Shown: positions 47,101 through 59,925, counted from the stretch's first letter. The stretch is 62,929 nucleotides of DNA from Nemertoderma westbladi (GCA_032718475.1 JAUCBJ010000772.1:1-62929); one strand, 5' to 3'. A program made the numbers and translations. Notes: generated from the sequence alone by a model not told the origin.

Positions 47101-47684
47101 AACTTCTTATAAATGCAATGATGCTGGCCGCGAGAAGAGGGAACTTCTTATGAATGCAATGATGCTGGCCGCGAGAAGAGGGAACTTCTTATAAATGCAA
47201 TGATGCTGGCTGCGAGAAGAGGGAACTTCTTATAAATGCAATGATGCTGGCCGCGAGAAGAGAGAACTTCTTATAAATGCAATGATGCTGGTCGCGAGAA
47301 GAGGGAACTTCTTATAAATGCAATGATGCTGGCCGCGAGAAGAGGGAACTTCCTATAAATGCAATGAGGCTGGCCGCGAGAAAAGGGAACTTCTTATAAA
47401 TGCAATGATGCTGGCCGCGAGAAGAGGGAACTTCTTATAAATGTAATGATGCTGGCCGCGAGAAGAGGGAACTTCTTATGAATGCAATGATGCTGGCCGC
47501 GAGAAGAGGGAACTTCTTATAAATGCAATGATGCTGGCCGCGAGAAGAGGGAACTTCTTATAAATGCAATGATGCTGGCCGCGAGAAGAGGGAACTTCTT
47601 ATAAATGCAATGATGCTGGCCGCGAGAAGAGGGAACTTCTTATAAATACAATGATGCTGGCCGCGAGAAGAGGGAACTTCTTAT
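38103..47684. repeat. 9.6-kb minisatellite, 41-bp unit, about 234 copies
   Basis: The unit begins TTATAAATGCAATGATGCTG and ends GAGAAGAGGGAACTTC. Most units are identical. Variants include a 39-bp unit lacking TT (AACTTCATAAATG), a CTTGCC or CTGACC form in the middle, a GCTGCTGG form, TTATGAATG, and a single 50-bp unit near 38665. Each unit has two CpGs and a TATAAA word. Variants cluster at 39830-42690; the stretch from about 42700 to 45200 is almost invariant. A period of 41 shifts frame every unit and the unit has stops in frame, so the array is not coding. It ends in TTATGCCGG. Confidence 0.97.
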
Positions 47685-48510
47685 GCCGGTAGATTTTTAG
47701 TTATTGGGCCTATAAGATGCAGAATTATTCAGAATTGAGATTTTAACAAAAAGAAACTGTGTTTCAATATCTATTATCTATTTCCAATAAAAGTTATAGC
47801 TATTTACGTGATTTACGTGAATTGGGTAATTCTTCTCAAAATAATTTTGTTTTTAAAAACGGGGAAAGATTAATAATATAATAGTAATTCTTACTATTGT
47901 TTAGTTTACTGAATTATCTTATACTTCCTGTAATTAGTTCTTTATACTTTATCAAAATTCAAAGGTATACATTTTAACACTTAAATCGATATGTTTTATG
48001 AATAATAAATATTGTCTTTATTTACCGAACTCATAATACGAATAATAGTGAAATACGATTGCTGACTGATGATGTGTTGGATAGCACTGTGTACGTACAG
48101 CAATATTAGCACACGGTACAAAAATTAAACTAACGTCAGCTGTTTTGGGCTTCTGCGAATAAAAGAGGTGAGTACAAAAAAAGACCACAAAGACCCAAGA
48201 CCCACTGTACAAAACAAAGGTAATGTCGCGTTAGATCCCAAAGAGCGTTAGGTCCCATTGCCATCTAAAGGAGCAGGTTAGTAAGGGAGCAGGTTACATA
48301 GGCGTTTTGTGGGAACCAAAACAATAAACGAAAGTTAACACATGTTACAAGATTATGCAGGTTACTTAATTGAGTTTTTTGTCTTTGTTTTGTACTCACC
48401 CGAATAAAAGCCAATGAATTAACGGTTAAAATCCATCATTTTTAAGAATAAAGATAGGAAAAAAGTTCAACATTATTTCTAATTCTTTTTTCATAATTCA
48501 TTATTTCCAA
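47685..48510. other. Non-coding interval
   Basis: AT-rich. No gene, RNA or repeat that I can support. Confidence 0.5.
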
Positions 48511-48823
48511 CCCACAGAAACTCATAAAACTAAAGGACATTCAGTTAATAACTGTTCCACCCACAGAAACTCATAAAACTAACGGAAATTCAGGTAATAA
48601 CTGTTCCACCCACATAAACTCATAAAACTAACGGACATTCAGTTAATAACTGTTCCACCCACAGTAAACTCATAAAACTAACGGACATTCAGTTAATAAC
48701 TGCTCCACCCACAGAAACTCATAAAACTAACGGACATTCAGTTAATAACTGTTCCACCCACAGAAACTCATAAAACTAACGGACATTCAGGTAATAACTG
48801 TTCCACCCACAGAAACTCATAAA
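48511..48823. repeat. 49-bp minisatellite, left part
   Basis: About 6.4 units starting CCCACAGAAACTCATAAAAC (48511, 48560, 48609, 48658, 48708, 48757, 48806). The last unit stops after CTCATAAA, where a LINE has inserted. The rest of the unit continues at 53746. Confidence 0.92.
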
Positions 48824-49075
48824 TTTAATTTAATTTAATTTAATTTAATTTCGTACATAGAAAATAAATCTAGTACAGCATACATACAGGACCAACAAAG
48901 CACACGATATATAATGAATGATGTTAATAATGATGCACAGGGTAAATTAGTTACTGTAAATATGTGTACAAACCAAACACCTAACTGATTTGAAATTAGT
49001 ATCTGTAAACTATTATAACTAAACCTAACAAAGAGCTAACAGTATGAATAAACAAAATGAACAACAATAAATAAG

Positions 49076-52000
49076 TCAATTCGTGGAAATATAATTGAGA
49101 ATGTCATCCAGTTCAGATCTATCAAAACCAGGAATATAAGTTTCTGCGCCACTAACTCTGCACTCAATTAATTCACGGCACATATTAATAACTGGTAAAT
49201 GTTCGTGGGAGGTAAACCAAGAAACGTTATTGCATAGTTTGGACGATAAATCATCAAAACGAACTTTACACTTATCAGCGATGTGTCTCAAATTAGAGCC
49301 ACTGACGGACCTACAATCAAATAGAGTAACATTACCAAGAAAACGAATAGATGGTTTATCAGAAGTTAATAACGACTTTGCAAAAGTTACAAAACGACTG
49401 CACAACATAGATAACGGATACGGAAAATCGATCAAACCCTCTACCAAAAATCTATGAGAATTATATGGAAGCCCCCAAACTAATCGCATATTAATATTCC
49501 AGCTAGTTACCATTTTACGGCAAGAATCCCCCCAAAGGTCCCAAAGGTTACTCCCATAAAAACTCGTTGTATAAATTCGCTGAATTTTTGATAAACTACT
49601 GTATATGGATGTGCAAACATGAATTCTTGCCTTAAACAATTCAACCTACCAATAAATATTCCCCTTTTACGTAAAATATCGCTACTGAACTTACAACCTG
49701 AATCAAATATGTTACCCAAATGCGTGGCCTCTTTAACCCATGGCAAATAAACAGAACGAATATAAACCTTAGCACCGGGTGGGTTCCAATTAAAACCAAA
49801 TGGGATACACTTCGACTTGCTTTTACTAGCATCTACATTTGTACTAAAGCACATATTAAATTCTTTAGCAAAATTATCACATGTCGAAATCATCTTTTGT
49901 AAACCAATAATAGATGGACACAAAAGAAAAATATCATCTGCATATACGAAAACACCAAGGTATCTAGAACCTAAATGACAACCAATCTTACTTTCTCTTA
50001 GCCGTACAATTAATTTATTTATCATAACACAAAACAAAATCGGGGAAGCCACCGAGCCTTGTTTAACGCCATTTGAAATACTAAAAGTAGTGGAGCAGGC
50101 AGAACCCCATCTAACAAAACCGCACTGACCTTTGTACATCGAAATTAGTGCACGCAGAAAAAGTGGCGAAAACCCCTTATCTAATAATTCTAAAAATAAT
50201 GATTGCCACTCGACCATATCAAATGCCTTCGTAAGGTCAAGCAGGCACCCAAACACAGGGGTAGAGAACCGCTGGTAAAAAGATATCGTTTCCTTGGCCG
50301 CCCAGCTGCACATTGAGGTACTAGAATTACGTAGGAAACCAAACTGTAATTCATCATTCTTAAATACATTATCCTGGGAAAGCAACATTACCCATTCAAA
50401 CACCTTAACAATCAAAGAAGAAATAGCTATAGCACGGTAATTAGTAGATGACGTATGGCTACCTAATTTATTCTTAATAAGTGGAATTAAAGCAAATTTC
50501 AATAATAGCAATGGGACATAACCATGTAAAAGGAAAGAATTGAACAATTGAGCTAAATGCATGGCTAAATCGTCATTAGCATTTTTTAAACAATCGGAAT
50601 TAAATTCAGTATCAACATCAGACTTGGCAGACTTGAGTTTGCCAATGGCTGCAGAAACTAACTGAGGAGAGATAGTATCATGTTCTTGTAACGAATAATC
50701 TAATAAAATATCCTTAATTTTACCATCTAATAAAGGTATATCAGACTCATAACCTTGATTATATAAATTACTATAAATTGCACCGAAATGATTAGCGATA
50801 GAAATATCGTCAGTCTTGCCATCAACCGACGTACTACAACCCTAAATACAATTACCTCGCAATCTCATTATCTCTGAAAATAAATCCACGCTACTATTAG
50901 ACAAACATGACTGTAATAATTTATCTTTATTCACAATATCAGCTTGACGCTTAAGTCTACGTACGGCATACTGATATTGCGCTCTGGACGACCGCCGCAT
51001 ATGGTATAGATTGCTCGCACTTGCACTTGGTCTACCTGCAGACACCCACAGGCTGTGCCAAAATATTGCGTCATCTATGTACGGACGCACATGCTCGTTC
51101 CAACCAGGTAAAGTGTGACGCTTATTACCGTCATTAGAAATACCCCCAGTTTGGGGCAATACCCCTGCGGCATCATTCAGAGCACTCAAGATATCACTAG
51201 TATACTCATCAATATTATTAATATGCGCAGGATTATCACACAGTAAATTATTACAAGTACTACAATGCAATGATATTGAACTTAATCGCTCATTTAAATT
51301 AGATTTAAATAAAGATTTCTCATCATCATTCGCCCGTAAAAAATTTGGTTTGGACGGTATGTTTCTAGATACTGCTGATTCAGTCAAACCTTCAACCAAA
51401 AATTTAAAATAAATAGGGTTATGGTCAGGCAGGATGGCACCTGAGTGAACCACTCCCGCCTCAATGCCTGCATTAAGCACTGAGTCTGAAATCAAAAAAT
51501 GATCAATAGTGGAAGTATATACTGTACCATTAATCACACAAATATGCGTAAAATCAACATTGTAAGTATCCCATGCAATATTTAGATTAAAATCACGAAT
51601 AAATTTTTGCAAATAATTGACATGAGCTGATTGACGCAAAAAATCAGAATTAAGATCTCCAGCTATAATTACATTGTTCGAAGAAGAGGCACTTACAATG
51701 CGATTGATATCATTGCACAATAATAAAAATTCGTCAGAAACTATATCTGAATGCCTGGTATCGACTGGGAAATACGTATTTAGTAAAATAATTTCCCTTG
51801 AATTGGGAAATAATAATTTTAAAGCCAATAAACGTCTATTATCTGTGGTAACCGATACCACATACTTCAAAAGTGATTTACGCACTAAAAAACATAACCC
51901 AGCCATTTGCCTTCCATGCTGTCCAGCAACATTCGAATCTGAAAAATAAGAAGGTTCAAAATAGCACTCAAAATCGGGAAAATGTTTCTTTATGTAATTT

Positions 52001-52176
52001 ACATTATTTTTAAGAATAAAATGTTCCTGAATGCAAATTATATCAGCACTACAGGCTAATATTTTTATAAACTCACTTCTATCAGAAGAAAACCCCCTGC
52101 TGTTATAGGAGTAAATTCTAAAATTGTAACCATTGTTTTGAGAGTTACTGGCCATATTAAAGTATAAAAAATACAA
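49076..52176 (-). pseudogene. LINE ORF2: AP-type endonuclease and reverse transcriptase, broken
   Basis: Codes the enzyme that nicks target DNA and copies the element RNA into it. The endonuclease lies first (52176 to about 51370), with YSYNSRG, QEHF, GDLNSD, TIDHF and PDHNPI motifs. An in-frame TAG at 50842-50844 breaks the ORF. The same frame then continues into the reverse transcriptase, with LLDLTKAFDMV, GVKQGSVASPILF and catalytic YADD (49932-49943). At about 49630 the frame shifts by one base. The remaining C-terminal domain (HLGN region, then WGLPYNSHRF) runs to the stop at 49076. The HLGN and C-terminal pattern fits the CR1/L2 group of the jockey superfamily; clade is moderate confidence. 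Confidence 0.85.
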
Positions 52177-52209
52177 ATCTATATATATATATATACACGT
52201 AGCTATTGC

Positions 52210-53630
52210 TTAAGCCCTCCGGCCCCCGCCATCCCCTCCGCTCCTAGCATAATATACCCATTTACGAACACAAGCCCCCGGGGGCCATACCAAGGGATCA
52301 AGCGCCATTTCAAGGAGGTTACTGGGAATTCCAACCTTAAAACTAGCACTCCTAGACTCTTTATTAGAGATCCTCGAAACAAAGCTAAGCGGAATCTTTA
52401 TATTGCTGGCTCCCAAGTCGTCTACAATGTCCTGTGGTGTTGTCTCACTATCCATTCTAAACACAAAAATCTCAGCAGGAGCAACTTTCGACTTAAATGT
52501 TTTACCAGACATCCCCTTATCGTCGGGCTTTCTTCCTAAGCCTACGATGTACTCAGGACGAGACCTTCGGTATTTCGGGAACTGGTAGCCCTCAGAATCG
52601 GTACGCGACCGTGAATTAACAGTTCCAGTTTCTGTAGCCGGGATCGATGGCGAAAAACGAGGTCGCTTAGCACTCCCTGGCTGACTCCCAGGCTCAGCTC
52701 CAGGCTGTCTACCGGCAGCCTCGGAGCTATTAACGCCAACCACTGCCGGAGTGGTAGGGAACCGCGATTGAGAAACGGAGGTGCTATAGGGATGCCCTGA
52801 GTTCCGAGCAAATCTCGGTGACGAACGTCTAGAGGTTACTACCTCCCTGAAGGTGCGAGAAGTATCTGGCGGAATAAAGCCAACTGGGGGAGGAGGTAGC
52901 TGCGACGGAACGGAAGACGCAACGGCCCCTCCTACTCCTGTAGCCTTAGCAGAAACATGTGACTCTATAGACTTGAGTTTGTCGATTACAGATTTCTGAA
53001 AGTCATCTATTTTCTTATCAACGGAACTGATTCTCTCAGAAATATCAACATCAGCAATCTTACAGTTAAACAGTGATGTTCTATCCCCTGACTTACCGGA
53101 ACTGGAGGATAGAGTCCCAACCGCAGGCAACCTGAGGGCCGCCAGGGCCTCAACGGTAATCAACGGTAGTTTACCCGCTTTATCCAGCTCATGAAGCTTC
53201 TCCAACAAATCACGTACATTCGCCATTGCGGCAGTACGGTCTTTCGTGTCCTTCCGATTCACACACTCTAGACTAGCGCGCCGACAGAGTTGTTGCTTCG
53301 CAATGTAGATTTCATCCGCCGGGAAGTTTGACAGACAAACTTCAGATGCGACATCATCAGTATGACAGGAGATACACTGCAACAATGAGGCAAGGCATGT
53401 ATTGACAAGGCAAGTACTGTCAGAAAGGATAACAGCATCTATACCGGCCGCGGCCGTACTGCCGTACCGGTACCGGGAGCGTAAAAGGTACCAGAAGTAT
53501 CCATGCAACTACCATCCGGAGTCCAGCCATCGCCTACCTCACCCGGTTGCGAGGAAGAAGGGACGTTTCCACCAAAACCCAAAGGGTCGACAGGTCTAAG
53601 GTCGGCAGGGGCCGAACTAAAAGAATCCAT
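52210..53630 (-). pseudogene. LINE ORF1 (gag-like nucleic-acid-binding protein), frameshifted
   Basis: The probable start is the ATG at 53628-53630 (MDSFSSAPAD). That frame ends at 53439, while the main body continues in another frame to 52210, so there is a frameshift near 53460 in the GGTACCGG-rich stretch. The body has a Cys-rich N-part (CLVNTC, CISC and later Cys), a short coiled coil (ISERISSVDKKIDDF), a Ser/Pro/Arg-rich linker, and a conserved C-domain with EIFVFRMDSETTPQDIVDDL and WPPGACVRKW. This layout is typical of CR1-like ORF1 proteins, which coat the element RNA. Confidence 0.75.
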
Positions 53631-53745
53631 AAAAGAGACAGTACAGCAGTATGAGATAAAGTCAGTCAGTTGGTCTATCAGTTTCAGTAGTTAGCAGTCA
53701 GCAGTCAGCGTGAGTTGTGCAGCCAACCAACAATTAACAACAATT

Positions 53746-53795
53746 AACTAACGGACATTCAGTTAATAACTGTTCCACCCACAGAAACTCATACA
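53746..53795. repeat. 49-bp minisatellite, right part (beyond LINE)
   Basis: Resumes AACTAACGGACATTCAG and completes one unit plus the start of the next (CCCACAGAAACTCATA). This shows that the array existed before the LINE inserted. Confidence 0.88.
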
Positions 53796-55557
53796 ATTTG
53801 TAATAATAAGTCATTTGTGTTATAAGTCATAAGTTATTTGTGGAATAACGGTTTTTAGATATGTTGGGATTGTTTCAGTCAATTTCTGAGTTTTCATTTT
53901 CATAACTGAAGGGAATTCGGTTTCAACGAAACATAGAAACATGTTATTCATAAATTAAACCACCACCGTCCCAATGTTACTACTCTATGCCATTGAGAAA
54001 GTTTAGAAGTAAATCACCGCCCGAACAAGTAGAACAGCAACACAAACGACTTGCACCTTGGGACCAATGATTTTATGTGACCGGTCTGTGGTGGTGGTCT
54101 CCGTCGCTACAACTGTTGTCGTTTTCCTTGTCACGTCATAATCCCATACAACTTCAGGACAAGATTCCGTACCATTGCAACATGAAAATTGACATGACTC
54201 GCTTTCCAGAGTTAAAAAGTTTTTTAACCATTCTACAACCATTTGCATGTATTTAAGGAGAATAGGTGGATCTTCCTTCTGAATCTGCATGTTTGCGCTT
54301 TTGAAGACCTTTGACAGTTTAACCTGCCAAAATTAGAATGTCTTTTAGATGATATATATTCTTTAGCTTTATGACGAGTATTTGATACACTACATTAGCC
54401 GAAGCCAGTCTATGCGCAATCATTCACCCGTTGGATATACCCGGGAGACTGAGTTCGGAGCTTAATGATTGATGGTGCAAGCCTACTGTATTATTCGACT
54501 GATCGTAATATATAATCTCTGACAAATATTATTCACTTTCGGGAAATATTAACAGTTCCTTTAGGACGTGGCGCTCTAAATATGTAAACAGAGTTATGAC
54601 TTAAACTAGACACAACGAAAAGGCTATAGATTAACGTATATGGCGCATTCTTTAGGAGATGCTTTGTTATCAGTTACAATCATACACAATGCTGCACAAT
54701 ACTGCACACTAATCTGCCGACCTTCACTAAATTTGGTCACGTATAAAGAGAGCAACATACAATTTATGTCGGGCATATGAAATAGCATTAGATTCACTTC
54801 AAACCACTCAACATAGGTCGCAATCGTTTATCTGTAACCGGTCTCTCTAACCTTTAGTATATCAAGAAGGTGGGGTGTCTGACTATTGATCAGTATTCCA
54901 AATATAATCTTCCATCAACAAATATAATGAATAACCGACAGCAAAAGCAGTAATGTAAGATATGAATTGCATAGATATGTATGATAAGATTGCTCGTTTG
55001 TGTAAATCGTTTGGTTAGGTTAGATAACAGATATACGTTCTATAATTAAGCCTACTAATGTAAAGCTAAAGAATGCTGATATACGGAGGTGCCAAAAGCC
55101 GATGTTCTTAGGCTCTGGGCAAAAACATAACACTGAACTACTGAGTTCTGTATACACCTCCAACACAGAGACAAAAAACGCTCTGATTGGTCAACCGAAC
55201 AACGAGAGAACAAAGAAACAAAGAAATGTCGACGTGGCAATATCAGCTGTTAGCCGTCGTCATGGTAGCGACACTGTTTTCAAGAGTATCTAGCTTATCG
55301 CGTCACGAGATTGCGGATTATGTCCTCTAAAGTACAAATACAGTACAAATACAGAAGAAATGACTTTTATGTCCTCTAAAACACCAGTACAGCAAGGACA
55401 CGGCCTTTTTATGCCTGGCAAACCAACTACAGAGTACTTTAAGGGAAAATAACCGGTTAATGACGCAAAAGCTTTTACACCGCTCCCAGAAAATGGGATT
55501 TAAGTCTATAAAATATAACAAATCACAGTTTCTAAAATATAAAAATACTCTAAACAG
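53796..55557. other. Interval without a recognised gene
   Basis: Only one possible exon (54003-54323, minus) can be argued for. Short ORFs at 55055-55521 lack any support. There may be 3' flank of the retroelement ORF at 55558-59790. Confidence 0.4.
54003..54323 (-). CDS. Possible 3'-terminal exon of an unknown membrane-anchored protein
   Basis: On the minus strand an acceptor-like TTTTGGCAG ends at 54324. The frame is open from it for 106 codons to a stop at 54003. The peptide has a Cys cluster (CQFSCCNGTESC), a Thr-rich stretch, and a hydrophobic C-end (VQVVCVAVLLV) that could be a membrane or GPI-type tail. No upstream exon was identified and I do not recognise the family. It may be chance. 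Confidence 0.25.
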   Translation of the reverse strand, partial: VKLSKVFKSANMQIQKEDPPILLKYMQMVVEWLKNFLTLESESCQFSCCNGTESCPEVVWDYDVTRKTTTVVATETTTTDRSHKIIGPKVQVVCVAVLLVRAVIYF

Positions 55558-58500
55558 TTAGTCTTTCTTACGCGGACGGCGTTTACGCAGTTTTTTGAGG
55601 CTAGTAAGAGTCCTTTTCTCTTTGGGGCGAGCCACTTTACTAGGAGGGCTGTAACTCCGGGGTGAAGGGTGCAATACAATTGCATCAGAAGGTTTCGGAT
55701 TGCGATCAGTATATCCGCCGGTCGAGGTACCTGGTTGATCGATATCAACTTCCGTGGAGCGAGGTCTAACAGCCTTTAGGGCGCGCCTCAGGACAGCGGG
55801 TCCTTGACGGGTTGTCTGGGCAATGGCGGTAGGCGGACCGTGGGTGGTAAGAAACTTCCTTGGTTTAATAGTTCTTTCCAGCTCGCGTTCTCGGGCTCGA
55901 TATTCGTAGGGCCGTCGAGATACTTCCTGCAACTAAGGGTGCGAGTTGATAAATAAGTCGCCATACTCAGGGTCTTGACGGATATAATTGATCAAATGGT
56001 ATGAAGTAATATCGTTAGGATTGACGTTCCTAAGGTATCTTCTAACAAATTTAGTGGAAATACACTCACCAACACGCTTCATTAGCTCGTAACTCGGTAC
56101 GCGTGTTTTTTGTTCCACAGACGCTAATAAATAAGGATGGAACGCGTAAACTCCCTCGTAAGAGCGTCCAGGGTAGTATCGATGACGGGACTCACAGTGT
56201 AAATCCGCGTTAGCTTCCCAAGCTCGGATGTAGCACAGGGTAATCATTTCATCTACGCTCTCTAAATCGTGATTAAAGGGGCAATTATAACTCGCATGTC
56301 CTTTAAATTGACAGTGGTGGCATTGAGTCATAAATTGGGGGCAGACTGCAAAAATATGAGAGTTATTAAGTCTGCAATACGCACAATATATCTCCATCAT
56401 TGGTTGTTCGTGGAAATAGGAACAGGGTACGTCTGAGTCCATAGGGGTGAAATGGTCTCTCGATGCGCATAATCGACAACGTTTTCGAGAAACATAGTTA
56501 GCGTGTCGATAATCGTATGCGGTGAGACATTGTGGACCTTGATACCACTCTAAGACGTAGTCGTTATCGCTGCTCCGGGGCGCTGTAGGCTGAATCGCTT
56601 CAGCTTCTAAGCATATTGGTTCGTCTTCCAATTGCATAGCTGAAGTAGGTGCGGCTGTCTCCGCAAGCGGACCCACTGTCTGAACTTCGACGACAGAATA
56701 ACCCGTAGGTATTCGGGGTCTTTGTATAACAGATGAGTGCAAGTTCTGTATACAAACGTCCTGAAAAAGGGCAAATCCCGCGCTGTTTAGCTTCTCCGCC
56801 GCTGAGTCTCTCAGGCTGAGTTTGGTCAGAGCGCGGTCCTTGAACTGACTATCAACGTTACGGAACGGAGTCAGAAAGCGCCTGAAACATTCAAAGCGGA
56901 TGAATTTATTGTGTTCATCTAACTTGGCGAGTTTGGTTCCAAGTATTAAGGGATGGGCGCGTATGGTACGACTGCACACATCGGCTAGCCAACCGGCAAG
57001 TGCTGCGTTTTCAAAGATCGTGTATATAGCTAAGGAGGGACGAAGTGGAACACTCATAAAGCTATACACGGCGCCAGGTGCGGTCAATGGTCCATCAAAG
57101 TATAAACGAGAATAATGATCTCCGTATACTTGTTGGTAATTTATAGGATTTCCAACCTTGAAATTCCATCCGTATTCTTGAAAGGCAAGATGTCCGATGG
57201 AGGTTCGTTGTACTTTGGTAATTCCGCTGGGTGTATTGGCATACGTAGTGCGGAAGAAACCTCGGCCTTCTGCCCAAGGAGCAATCAGCTGAGTATCAAC
57301 GAAGGGGTATGGAATGTTCTCCATATTCCGAAAGTCGTTCTGTAGGTCTCCATAAACAGCTGAGCCGATTTTAAGGATTCCTTCGTTAAACAGCATCTCG
57401 AGCACGGGTTGGGGTAACATCGATCCATCGATACCCATGGCCGGCTTGCGCTCGGTGTCGGTGACGTAACGCTGCGCGAGTTCAAATTGTCCATGTCGGA
57501 GTTTCTTTTGTATCTCAGTAAGAGTTTCAAAAGAATAATCAATAACGTCGGAACACGCTCGAGTAAATACGTGGGTAGAACCAGCGAGTCCTCGTATATG
57601 TATCATCCGCGTAGTTCCAAGTTCTCCAACCGGAACGCTACCTTCGTTATCGTAAGTGACAACTCCATACATCTCGATAACGTTAAGAGTTTCGTTCCAC
57701 TCTTTAGTGGCGTTTTCGAGTGTCATTCCCACAGGATGCCACAAGGTAGCACATTCGCTAGCATTAGGCAGGTCTTTATACTTTAAACATTGTGTGGTAT
57801 ATGTTTCCACATCTCCATATCGTTGTATTCTTTCCTCCTCGAATAACACATCAAGATTCCAGTGCACTAAACGAGTTTTGATGAATCCATCAAGATTATA
57901 CGGAGGTATTGTTTCTTTCTCTATTCTGGAAACATTATATGGTTTTCGAAACGAGTTTACTTTAACTAATTGATCCAGATGTTTCTGCAGTTGTTCGAGT
58001 TCGACAAGATCGAGAGGATTTATTAACGGTAGAAACTTCAGACTATGTGTAGGATCTTCCGGTTTTACCATGTAATATTGTTTTAGATTGACGTAATAAG
58101 GGTGATCTTTGATCCCATAAAACGAGTCCGGTAAAGGTCTAGCGCGTATGTTTACATCGTGTACCATGCGACGGACAAGATCTGCTCTATTGTCCGGAGG
58201 TTCAACGAGTATACCATCGACACGGGCGGGTTCGATGGGCGGACGCTGCAACAGAGGAGCATCGGCGATAAGATCGCGAGATCTTAGGTTGATATCAACC
58301 GGTTGGGGTTGTGCCGTCGCAAAAAGTTTGTCTCCGAAATGGGGAACCATCGAGGGATGAAGAATGGTTTTAGAGTAGAGATCCGTCATAAGGATTTGCG
58401 CTTCGGGTTGAGCTAAAGCCGCTTCTTCTCTCTCATCCAGTTCTATATGTCTCTCCTCGAGCTGATTCTCCTCTGCTTGTTGTTGTAGACGCTCATCTAG

Positions 58501-59790
58501 AAACTCTTGTAAAGAGTAGGTTCGTCCACGTTCGATGTCCTCCTCGAGATTTTGTATTTCTCTATCGAACTGGGGTAAAGCTAATTCCTTCACCGCTTGG
58601 ACTTGTTGCTGCAATTTACGCTTCTCCAAACAATCGTACGTTCCCTTTCCGATTTTCTGCCGAATAGCGTCTAATGCGTTTCGTACGACGCTCGGAACGG
58701 GTTGGATAGAGGTGAAGCCGGGACGGTTGTATGGGTTAAACGGCGATATTAGATGACCACGTCCCAATCCAGCTAGGTAGGGTTGGCGAATGTCTCGTGA
58801 GCCTACTACCGGAGTGCCACCGATCAACTGTTCGGGTAACACTAGATCTTTGAACAGTGAGTACAGTTCGGGAGGATCCGTGATACTATTAGGGTCAAGA
58901 GTTTGAGGTCTAACTGAGGAATGCAGAGGTCTGACCGAGTATTCCGGAACTCTGATCATCGGTTTGTTCAAGGATCGCTTGAGTCGAGCGACCGCAGGGG
59001 ACACGTCGAACAGGTTTCGCTCGAAACTCCCGTAAGTATATCGTGTAAAACTGTGTTTAGCGCAACGTCTCCGCGGATGTTTATGTCTTTCCGTTTGCTG
59101 ATTGGGTCTAGGGCATTCGTCACAGTAATACCAAAGACGCATGTCCTGCAGAGGAAACGCGGGTGATCGTTCTCCAGTTTTACAATATTCCTCCATCTGT
59201 TCGAAGCTATCTGGGACAACAGGTAGCGGTCGATCGGCGGTAAGATACATCATAGTGAAATAGAGTCGTTTGAGTTCTAACATAGGATCATGATGTATAC
59301 CTTGAGGATATCGAGTTTCGAGATTTTGTTGACTGGCAATATTGAGGTATGTTTCTCTCAAGAATTCCAGATAATCGTTGAAGTCGTTGCGTTTATCCGG
59401 TTCTTCAACGTCTTCTCTTTCGAGTCAGTTTCGAATAGAGTTCTCGTGTTCTATTCTTGGCTTATCGTTCCGATTCCGTTGGGTATGATATTTAAATAAA
59501 ACCATTTCCCTTTCGGTATCCACATCGTCCGTATCGTGTAAATCGATAGGGTGGCCGGTAGTTAAGAAGTCCATATACGTACCATTACGATGCGTATAGC
59601 GAGCGGTGAACTTTCTATAGTCCAATTCACGCGTAAGTTGCTCCGGGGACATTGGCGGTTCGATATAACGACCATCATCCTCCGTAGTAGTTGGACCAGC
59701 GTCGCCACGTATCAAGCTATCGACAAACGCTTGTAAAGGTAGAGTATATCGCTCCCTGATACCAAGATCATCTTCTATCAACTCAGTCAT
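55558..59790 (-). CDS. Large zinc-cluster (gag-like) ORF, one frame broken by TGA and TAG
   Basis: One frame of 1,411 codons starts at ATG 59790. It is interrupted only by TGA at codon 122 (59425-59427, context AAC-TGA-CTC) and TAG at codon 1286 (55933-55935), leaving pieces of 121, 1,163 and 124 codons. Visible parts: an acidic first piece; a CDEC...CAKH possible zinc site in the early main piece; a Gln/Glu-rich coiled coil (about codons 391-460); a large unrecognised middle; a cysteine cluster at codons 1105-1170 with CRLC, CAYC and a retroviral-type CCHC knuckle CHHCQFKGHASYNC (1157-1170); and after the TAG a Pro-rich basic tail ending KKLRKRRPRKKD. The zinc cluster and the BEL/Pao integrase upstream on the same strand suggest a nucleocapsid-like role, but the length is far above usual gag proteins and no protease or polymerase follows. 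The stops may be mutations or readthrough sites. Confidence 0.6.
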
Positions 59791-59925
59791 ATCTGCTATG
59801 AGTTTATCAATATTATAATGAGTTTATATATATTAGGCTAGCGGGCGTCGCTGCCTACCCCTCTTTTGCCCCCGGACAGTGTAAGATCCTCAGCGCCGAT
59901 GTACCGTCGTCGCTGTGCTTTCGCC

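Larger units (their letters stand above)
48824..53745 (-). mobile_element. CR1/L2-like LINE, near full length, decayed
   Basis: Minus-strand element of ~4.9 kb with ORF1 then ORF2 (endonuclease plus reverse transcriptase). It ends in an AAATT pentanucleotide tail (TTTAA repeats at 48824-48851 on the plus strand). It interrupts a 49-bp minisatellite, whose halves rejoin cleanly. At most one or two bases are duplicated at the junction, which suits CR1-type elements. It carries at least one stop and two frameshifts, so it is dead. Confidence 0.85.

Noticed and set aside
38103-47684. CRISPR-like regular repeat pattern
   Set aside because: Repeats are head-to-tail with no unique spacers, in animal DNA. 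It is a minisatellite.
57115-59166. Plus-strand ORFs opposite the zinc-cluster frame
   Set aside because: Short, unrelated and fully overlapped by the much longer minus-strand frame.
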